Shown: piece after piece, positions 57,955 to 64,000 of the stretch
How the letters are laid out: every line of letters starts with the position of its first letter
Numbering within the stretch: position 1 is the first letter of the stretch
The notes under the pieces: generated by a model
Databases searched by the model: none
What the model was told of the DNA's origin: nothing
Seen by the model: only the letters and a program-made list of their open reading frames with translations
NCBI RefSeq assembly: GCF_025146565.1
Contig: NZ_CP102258.1
Span: 4,062,001 to 4,126,000 of the forward strand
Direction of reading: 5' to 3'
DNA from: Bacteroides eggerthii
GTDB taxonomy: Bacteria; Bacteroidota; Bacteroidia; Bacteroidales; Bacteroidaceae
DNA: 64,000 nt
Program-made: the position numbers and the translations under genes

Positions 57955-60936
57955 TTAAAAATTAATATTCAAGCCTACATATACCGAGAACAGGTCGGGA
58001 TAGCCCAAAGCGATGTCCTCACAATTGAAATAGTCTATTTTGTCGATAGAAAACACGTTCAGCGCTTTGGCATAGACCTGGCACTTGTCCATCTTCATCT
58101 TCTTGGACCATGCCTGCGGCAGAGTGTAATACACATTCAGGTTGCGAAGTTTGAAGAAAGAACCGTCTGCTATCCATTGCGTACTGGTCTGATAGTTGTT
58201 CTCGTTGGAGAGCGTGGACAGGCGCGGCACGTTGGCAATGTCTTTGGTGCTTTCCGTCCAGCGTACTTTGTCCTTCAGATACCAAGTGGCAATATTGGTA
58301 TTGCCGTTGCGCAAGGGTTGATGCACACTTGACACATTCAGTTGCTTTGTCAGCCCGCTGACTCCGTTGAAGGTCATGTCTATGCCGAAACCTTTGTATT
58401 CAAAACCCAAGTTCAATCCGTAGACCATGTCGGGGATAGAGGTGGACTTGCCAATGGCAACGCGATCCTCACTGTCTATACGCTTGTCACCGTTCTGATC
58501 TTTATACTTCACGTCACCCGGACGCACCACCGAGAAAGTCTGTTCGGGGCTGTTGGCTATATCTTCTTCATCATTGAAATATCCGATGGCTTCCAAGCCG
58601 AACAACTGTCCGATTTTATGGCCTTTGGTGTACAGATAATCGTATGGCTGATAAGCCTGTCCGTTTTCAATCACCTTACTGTCGTTCAGTCCCCAGTTAG
58701 CATTGACATAATAGTTGAAATCTTTCAGTTGCTGGTTCCAGCCCATGCTGAGTTCCAGTCCGCGGGTTTCATTTTCACCGATATTGCTTTTGGCGGGCGT
58801 CACTCCCAACATTCCCGAAGTACGGTTATTGTCAACCAGAATATTGGTGCGACGGTCGTAGAACACTTCGGCAGATGCCGTAAAGTTCTTCCACATCCGC
58901 AAATCGACACCTATATTGTATTTGTCGGCAGTCTCCAACTCCAGTCTGTACATAGGCAACTGCTGTTCCCGCAAACCATTAACGGGAGTACCCAAGGATT
59001 CACCAAAAGCATATTTACCGCTTGTTTTGTCACTGATCCAAAAATAGTTTCCCAGACCGTAATCCAGCCCGTCCGTTGCCGAACGCCCCCAGGAAGCACG
59101 CAACTTCAACATATCAAGTTGGGATACATCCTCCAAGAAAGCCTCGTTGGCTATGTTCCATCCGGCCGACACCGCAGGATAGAAACGGAATTTGTCGCCT
59201 TCCAGCAATACGCTGGTACCGTAGTAATTGGCCACCACGTCAAGCATATAGCGGTTATCATAATTATATCCTGCAAATCCCATTACGTTCTGGCGATAAT
59301 AAGCGCCATTCACACCGAGAGGTTCTTCCATCTCCTGACGGTAAACGACAGACGCGGCAACCTGATGTTTATTGAATGTGCGGTCATAGTTCAGTTTTGC
59401 CTCTACGCTGGCACGAATGAACTGGTCGGACAGTTTGGACGATGAAACCTGCAAAGTAGAGTTGGAACCTTCCGTTTTAGTAGTGGGAAGTCCGGCTGCG
59501 GTCTGATTGAAGATTTCATACAGATAAGTCTTGCTGCCTATGTCCTGATAAGTGGCAGAGTTGTCATAGGCTACGGCAACCTCGGCGTTCAGCCCCTTCA
59601 CAAACATGGAGAGGTCTTGCGTCAGGCGCATATCCCCTTCCAGCAAACGACGGTTTTCCTGCACATACCCCACATCGGCAATCGCGGCAATAGGATTCAT
59701 CTTAAAGACAGAATTACTGCCCCAGTTCCCATTGGCAGTCTTTATGGGGAAAGCTGCGGAAGGCACGTTATACAGGTTTTGGAAGATAGCGTCTATACCG
59801 GTATTGGGGCGTTTATCTTCTGCAATAATACCGTAAAGGCTGAATTTCACTTTGGTAGCAGGAGTGACATCCACATCCAGATTGATACGCAAATCCAGTT
59901 CGTAATTACGGATCTGGGAGTTGTAACGGTCGGAATAGTGGGTGTAATCCTCATTCAGCAAACCGAACTCATTCTTGTAATCCAACAAAGCCATGTAGCG
60001 CACCCGTTGTCCGCCGCCACGCACCATAATATTGAACTGGTTGTTCTGGCTGAAATCGCGCATGCCTTCTTTCACCCAATCGGTATTGGGATAAAAGTTG
60101 GGATTCGTTCCTTGCTTAAAGTTTTCCAACTGCTTGGCCGTATATTGAAGAGGCAATCCGTCATAATGCAAAGCCTCGTTCTGCGCCATTGCATAGGTGT
60201 AAGCATCCGCCATTTCCGGCTGGTTGATAGGGAAATTAAAACCATGGCGGTAATTCACGTCAATATCGAATGAATTGTAAACGCCACGTTTGGTATTAAT
60301 CAAAAGAACGCCATTAGCAGCTCTGGCTCCGTAGAGAGCGGTGGCCGCTCCGTCCTTCAACACCTGCACCGATTCAATCTCTTCCAAAGTCATGTTCGTC
60401 AGCCCGCGTTGGAAACCGTCGACCAACACCAATGGAGAACCGGAAACGCCACGTATCTTCATTCCGGCATTCGTACGCCAGCCCGCGTTCTGCGAGAGTT
60501 GCAACCCCGGTATCAGACCAAAGAGGGCATTGTTCACCCTGTTGGTTGAAGTGGCTCCTTTCATCAACTGATCGGCATAGATGGTGGATACCGATTGCGT
60601 ACGGTTCTCTTCGGTGCGCTTCATAAAACCCAAGTCGCTCATTCCGTCTTTGTGTGAGTCAAGCACTATATTCATAGTCTCTCCCGTCACCTTCACACGT
60701 TTCAGAACCACGTCGGCATAGTTCAGGTCGATATAGTCGCCTTCTTCCAGCTCCAATGAGAAAACGCCGGACTCATCTGTAATGCTGTTGATACGGAATT
60801 CTCCGGCCTTCGAGATCTTCACCCCCGGAAAAGGTTTTCCGGAAGCGTCCTTCACAACTCCATTCAATGTCTGCTGTGCCATTGCACCCAAAGAGAGTGT
60901 AAAGGCCAAACCTACTGTATATAGAATTTTCTTCAT
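57955..60936 (-). CDS. SusC3: SusC/RagA-family TonB-dependent transporter (divergent)
   Basis: This 993-residue transporter has a signal peptide ending near AMAQQ, a CarboxypepD_reg-like domain (about 22-92, LNGVVKDASGKPFPGVKISK), a plug (IPGLQLSQNAGWRTNAGMKI, LVLVDGFQRG, LYGARAANGVLLINTKRG) and a beta-barrel ending in VYVGLNINF. It is shorter than SusC1 and SusC2. The usual TonB-box region LDEVVVxGYG is absent; the equivalent stretch reads DSHKDGMSDLGFMKRTEEN. It lies between SusD4 (24 bp upstream) and SusD3 (13 bp downstream), so two SusC/SusD pairs are stacked in one operon. How it couples to TonB is unclear from sequence. Confidence 0.92.
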   Translation of the reverse strand: MKKILYTVGLAFTLSLGAMAQQTLNGVVKDASGKPFPGVKISKAGEFRINSITDESGVFSLELEEGDYIDLNYADVVLKRVKVTGETMNIVLDSHKDGMSDLGFMKRTEENRTQSVSTIYADQLMKGATSTNRVNNALFGLIPGLQLSQNAGWRTNAGMKIRGVSGSPLVLVDGFQRGLTNMTLEEIESVQVLKDGAATALYGARAANGVLLINTKRGVYNSFDIDVNYRHGFNFPINQPEMADAYTYAMAQNEALHYDGLPLQYTAKQLENFKQGTNPNFYPNTDWVKEGMRDFSQNNQFNIMVRGGGQRVRYMALLDYKNEFGLLNEDYTHYSDRYNSQIRNYELDLRINLDVDVTPATKVKFSLYGIIAEDKRPNTGIDAIFQNLYNVPSAAFPIKTANGNWGSNSVFKMNPIAAIADVGYVQENRRLLEGDMRLTQDLSMFVKGLNAEVAVAYDNSATYQDIGSKTYLYEIFNQTAAGLPTTKTEGSNSTLQVSSSKLSDQFIRASVEAKLNYDRTFNKHQVAASVVYRQEMEEPLGVNGAYYRQNVMGFAGYNYDNRYMLDVVANYYGTSVLLEGDKFRFYPAVSAGWNIANEAFLEDVSQLDMLKLRASWGRSATDGLDYGLGNYFWISDKTSGKYAFGESLGTPVNGLREQQLPMYRLELETADKYNIGVDLRMWKNFTASAEVFYDRRTNILVDNNRTSGMLGVTPAKSNIGENETRGLELSMGWNQQLKDFNYYVNANWGLNDSKVIENGQAYQPYDYLYTKGHKIGQLFGLEAIGYFNDEEDIANSPEQTFSVVRPGDVKYKDQNGDKRIDSEDRVAIGKSTSIPDMVYGLNLGFEYKGFGIDMTFNGVSGLTKQLNVSSVHQPLRNGNTNIATWYLKDKVRWTESTKDIANVPRLSTLSNENNYQTSTQWIADGSFFKLRNLNVYYTLPQAWSKKMKMDKCQVYAKALNVFSIDKIDYFNCEDIALGYPDLFSVYVGLNINF

Positions 60937-60960
60937 ATTTTTTCTTATTCATTAGTTTTA

Positions 60961-62724
60961 TTACCAACCGGGATTCTGAACCAAGCCATATTTCTTATTG
61001 ATTTCCGCCAATGGAAATGGCAGCAAGTACCAGTGATCGTACCAGTAGTATTTCTCTTCGCGCACGTTGACCTGATAGTTAAATGAGTTCTCTCCAACCT
61101 TTGTTGTCACCAGCTCTTCCAACGGACGGGTGGCCCATTCGGCACCCTTGAGATAGCGTCTCATATCGTGGTTGCGTATATCCTCCTGACCGAACTCACG
61201 CGCACGCTCATCCAGCAGATAGTTCAACAACGGCTCTCCGTCCGGCACCTCGGCAGCAGTCACTTCGGGAAGCCCGGCACGCGTATGCACAAGATTGAGA
61301 TAATCGTATGCATCTCTTTCAAACTCGTCTTTTACGGATGCCTGCCCCAACTTGTTCATTGCTTCGGCCATATAAAGATAGATTTCCGGCATACGGACCA
61401 ACGGACAGGAATAGGGTTTCTTTTCCATTTCGTTCTTTTTATCACGAATAAACTTCCGGAAACCATAGCCAAACTGGAATTTCTGCCCTTCTTTCGCACC
61501 CGGTCCAAAGCCCTCAGAACCTCCGACAAAGACCTCCGCCTTTCTTCCTTTATACTTATCACCGTTCACCACCAACGTTTCATACAGGCGGATATCACGA
61601 GTAGGATTACCTGAAGCGTCAAAGAAAGGATGCGCCCGGTGCTCCGGATTATCCCAGTCGAATTTAGAACCGTCGTGCCATAAGAACATATCGGCATGAT
61701 TGCTGCGGGGCATACCATAGCCCTGATCGAACATACGGAATGCTTTATAGCTACTTACATAAATGGGCCAGCGGAAAGAAGCCATTACCACTTCCCGGTT
61801 GCCTTTCGTGAAATAGCCGTTTATATAGTCTGTACGTGGATTGCCGGTATTTTCCACCCGGTAATAATTGCCATTCTCCTCATTCATTTTCAAGAATTCC
61901 CTTCCGGCTTCCAGAGCTGCTTCCCAACGGCTTTCCTGATAGTCGCCATACCATGTCAGATGTTCGGTAGCTGCCTGTCCTTCATAATAAGGCGTAACAT
62001 TATTGAACAACGGACTTGCCACAAACATCAGCAAGCGGAATTTCAACGCTTTGGCAACGGCAGCCGTCATGTGTCCGTACTCTGCGTCCGTAGTGAACCA
62101 TGGCAAATCCCTTGCGGCCTCATCCAGCAGATTCACCGTTCTCTCCACAGTTTCCTCCAACGTCAAACGGGGAAATTGGAAAAGTTCATCCGCAGTATAA
62201 GCATGGTCAATCCAAGGCATGCCGCCATAATAGCGGATCATGTCCATATAATGATAACCAATCACAACTTTCGCTTCCGCCTTGCGCACCTTCTTTTCGT
62301 CGGCGGACATATCGGGAACTTTGTCTACATTCTCAATATAGATATAGGCCTTTCTGATTCCATAGGTAGGGTCTCCCGTCACCGCCTTATTGGAGAGCTG
62401 GTAAGGGAAGTTGCTTGTTCCGCTGGCGGAAGTGATAGCGCCATGCGTCCACGACAATCGTGTCGTATAGCCCAGATCCGAATATAAATCCAGCGTAAAA
62501 GCTCCGTCATGATAACCACCCAAAGCCGGCATGTAGTCCGGCAGGCTTTTATAGAATTGGTTCAAAGCTTGGTCTGCATATCTTTTCTGTGAGAACACAC
62601 TGTCAATGGACTTTTCGTCACCCTGCGGTTTCTCCAGGAAACTATTTCCAAATTTCAGGTCCTCGCAACCTACAATCATGGTGACCAGTAACCCTAAGGA
62701 AATTATTGCTCTTATAGTTTTCAT
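60961..62724 (-). CDS. SusD4: SusD/RagB-family glycan-binding lipoprotein
   Basis: This 587-residue lipoprotein has lipobox IVGC (Cys20) followed by EDLKFGN, a surface-export pattern. Landmarks are KVVIGYHYMDMIRYYGGMPW, ALKFRLLMFVASPLFNNVTP, VRMPEIYLYMAEAMNKLGQ, LLDERAREFGQEDIRNHDMRR and the end KYGLVQNPGW. It is longer than SusD3 and differs clearly from it, so the two pairs in this operon probably bind different parts or sizes of the glycan. It lies 17 bp after the SusC4 stop. Confidence 0.93.
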   Translation of the reverse strand: MKTIRAIISLGLLVTMIVGCEDLKFGNSFLEKPQGDEKSIDSVFSQKRYADQALNQFYKSLPDYMPALGGYHDGAFTLDLYSDLGYTTRLSWTHGAITSASGTSNFPYQLSNKAVTGDPTYGIRKAYIYIENVDKVPDMSADEKKVRKAEAKVVIGYHYMDMIRYYGGMPWIDHAYTADELFQFPRLTLEETVERTVNLLDEAARDLPWFTTDAEYGHMTAAVAKALKFRLLMFVASPLFNNVTPYYEGQAATEHLTWYGDYQESRWEAALEAGREFLKMNEENGNYYRVENTGNPRTDYINGYFTKGNREVVMASFRWPIYVSSYKAFRMFDQGYGMPRSNHADMFLWHDGSKFDWDNPEHRAHPFFDASGNPTRDIRLYETLVVNGDKYKGRKAEVFVGGSEGFGPGAKEGQKFQFGYGFRKFIRDKKNEMEKKPYSCPLVRMPEIYLYMAEAMNKLGQASVKDEFERDAYDYLNLVHTRAGLPEVTAAEVPDGEPLLNYLLDERAREFGQEDIRNHDMRRYLKGAEWATRPLEELVTTKVGENSFNYQVNVREEKYYWYDHWYLLPFPLAEINKKYGLVQNPGW

Positions 62725-62741
62725 ATCTTCAATTTTAATGA

Positions 62742-64000
62742 TTAAAAGGTTACATTTACTCCCAGGCTGAAAATCTTCATTACAGGGTAAGTATTATCAT
62801 CACGTGTCAACTCACCTTCCGGATCAAATATTTTCAGTTTATCGAAAGTCAGCAGGTTATATCCCGTAAACTGTACGGCAAGTTTTGAAGCGCCGATTGC
62901 TTTCAGCACTTTTTCGCTTGTGATATTGTAGCCTACCGTCAGGTTCTTCAGCTTCAGATAAGAAGCATCTTTCAGCCATACGCGGGATGTTTCCTGATTA
63001 TTGGTATTACGGTTGTACGTAAAGCGCGGATACTCTGCCGTAGCCGCCGTTGCTTCCGTCCACCGGCCATCTACCAGATATTGATAGAATGTTCCGCCCA
63101 ACTGCTTGTTGAAGAACGGATCCCTATAAGTATTCTGCATCTCAATATCACATCCTGCAACCCCTGTCCAGTTCATTGAAGCAAAAAAGCCTTTATACTC
63201 CGCACCGAAGTTCAAACCGAACGTGTAAGCCGGACGTTTGGGCTTTCCGATTTTCGTGCGGTCGTCCGGATCTATCACTTCATCTCCGTTCAAATCCGCA
63301 TATTTCGTATCTCCGGGCTGAACCTTAGATATAGGTTGCGGCAAATCATCGCGCAAAGTGCCGTCGGCATCAAAATCGTCTTTCGTGTAGAATCCTTGCG
63401 CCACATATCCATAACGGGCACCGACTTCATTACCGGTATGCCACATATAAGGTTCGTTAGGCTCTACCTCATCCTGATAGACAATCTTATTTTTAGAATA
63501 GGATACATTGGCATTGATAAAATAAGAAACATCCTTTACCTTGTCATTCCACTTCAAGTCAATCTCATATCCCTTATTATCCACCTTACCCATGTTGACA
63601 GCCGGCAACAAACCGCCACCCATAGCAATCAAAGAAGGAACCGTACTCCGCTGAATCAGAATGTCCTTACGTTTTTCAATAAAATAGTCAACCGACAAAC
63701 GCAAACGGTCGTTGAAGAAATAAGCGTCCAGACCATAATTCTGCTTGAGAGCCGTTTCCCAGGTTACATCCGGATTACCCAAAAGGATCTCTCTGGCCGC
63801 CCACTCATAAGAGGTATTGGTAAGACCGAAGATATAACCGTTCTTATCCTGATAGCTCTTCTCAAGCCACTCGGAATCGTTCACTGAATAAGAGTCGGGC
63901 AAGTACAGGAAGCGGAGGTCTTTCCCATTCACTTTCATATTATCATTACCCACCAGACCGATAGAACCGCGAAGCTTCAAATAGGTCAAGAACTTATTCT
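62742..64000 (-). CDS. SusC4: SusC/RagA-family TonB-dependent transporter (partial, 5' end beyond window)
   Basis: The C-terminal part of a TonB-dependent transporter is open to the right window edge; the start codon lies outside. The visible roughly 419 residues are beta-barrel, starting in a typical LTYLKLRGSIGLVGNDN stretch and including PDVTWETALKQNYGLDAYFF, YADLNGDEVIDPDDRTKIG and the family C-terminus FSLGVNVTF. A methionine-like start at TTG 63989 is not credible, because the frame continues upstream and the signal peptide, plug and CarboxypepD_reg domains are missing. It pairs with SusD4 and probably heads block E. Confidence 0.92.
   Translation of the reverse strand, partial: NKFLTYLKLRGSIGLVGNDNMKVNGKDLRFLYLPDSYSVNDSEWLEKSYQDKNGYIFGLTNTSYEWAAREILLGNPDVTWETALKQNYGLDAYFFNDRLRLSVDYFIEKRKDILIQRSTVPSLIAMGGGLLPAVNMGKVDNKGYEIDLKWNDKVKDVSYFINANVSYSKNKIVYQDEVEPNEPYMWHTGNEVGARYGYVAQGFYTKDDFDADGTLRDDLPQPISKVQPGDTKYADLNGDEVIDPDDRTKIGKPKRPAYTFGLNFGAEYKGFFASMNWTGVAGCDIEMQNTYRDPFFNKQLGGTFYQYLVDGRWTEATAATAEYPRFTYNRNTNNQETSRVWLKDASYLKLKNLTVGYNITSEKVLKAIGASKLAVQFTGYNLLTFDKLKIFDPEGELTRDDNTYPVMKIFSLGVNVTF

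Noticed and set aside
58342..59445. Plus-strand open frame of 367 codons inside SusC3
   Set aside because: Antisense shadow of a well-supported TonB-dependent transporter; no recognisable domain.
63989..63989. TTG at 63989 as the start of SusC4
   Set aside because: The frame continues to the window edge and the visible part lacks signal peptide, regulatory-like domain and plug, so the gene is simply cut by the window.

Overview
The window comes from a gut Bacteroides-type chromosome. The support is the set of SusC/SusD pairs, hybrid two-component regulators, lipoproteins with acidic residues just after the lipobox cysteine, an S-type sulfatase, and promoters of the TTTG-N20-TAnnTTTGC kind. 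The species cannot be fixed from the sequence alone. No tRNA, rRNA, CRISPR array, transposase or integrase was seen.

Layout. 1-1398 (-) is the 5' part of a PCMD/calycin-like lipoprotein gene cut by the window edge. 1761-4795 (+) is a compact housekeeping run: aroC, an M20 peptidase and a NUDIX hydrolase. It converges on topB (6991-4802, -). From 7.27 kb to the right edge almost everything belongs to one large polysaccharide utilisation locus (PUL) or a cluster of adjoining PULs. Its blocks are: (A) sulfatase and lyase 1 (7266-11318, +), closed by a terminator. (B) SusC1, SusD1, lyase 2, a DUF3575 protein and two fimbrillin-like (DUF6562-type) lipoproteins (11567-22706, +), closed by a terminator. 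(C) Lyase 3, then two tandem hybrid two-component sensors (23000-33785, +), closed by a terminator. (D) Lyase 4, SusC2, SusD2, two GH29 fucosidases, a GH95-like enzyme, a GH88 unsaturated glucuronyl hydrolase and a DUF6250-like protein (34007-49666, +). (E) A converging minus-strand operon, read from the right edge: SusC4 (partial), SusD4, SusC3, SusD3, lyase 5 and two more fimbrillin-like lipoproteins (64000-50206, -).

How the genes fit together (inference from families). SusC/SusD pairs import oligosaccharides. Five related DUF4962 + heparinase II/III-like proteins would cut a uronic-acid polymer by beta-elimination, and GH88 would remove the unsaturated uronic acid this leaves. The sulfatase and the GH29/GH95-like enzymes would remove sulfate and fucose-type decorations. 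The expected substrate is therefore a sulfated, fucose-bearing, uronate-containing glycan: a glycosaminoglycan-like polymer, or an algal or bacterial acidic polysaccharide. Two lyases (3 and 5) carry surface-lipoprotein signals and three carry ordinary secretion signals, which suggests surface and periplasmic stages. Fimbrillin-like lipoproteins sit where SusE/SusF-type surface glycan-binding proteins normally lie.

The most unusual points are the number of lyase paralogs, a decayed C-terminal remnant of a sixth between the two fucosidases, the fimbrillin-like proteins in the PUL, an altered catalytic motif in the GH95-like enzyme, and several palindromic intergenic repeats.
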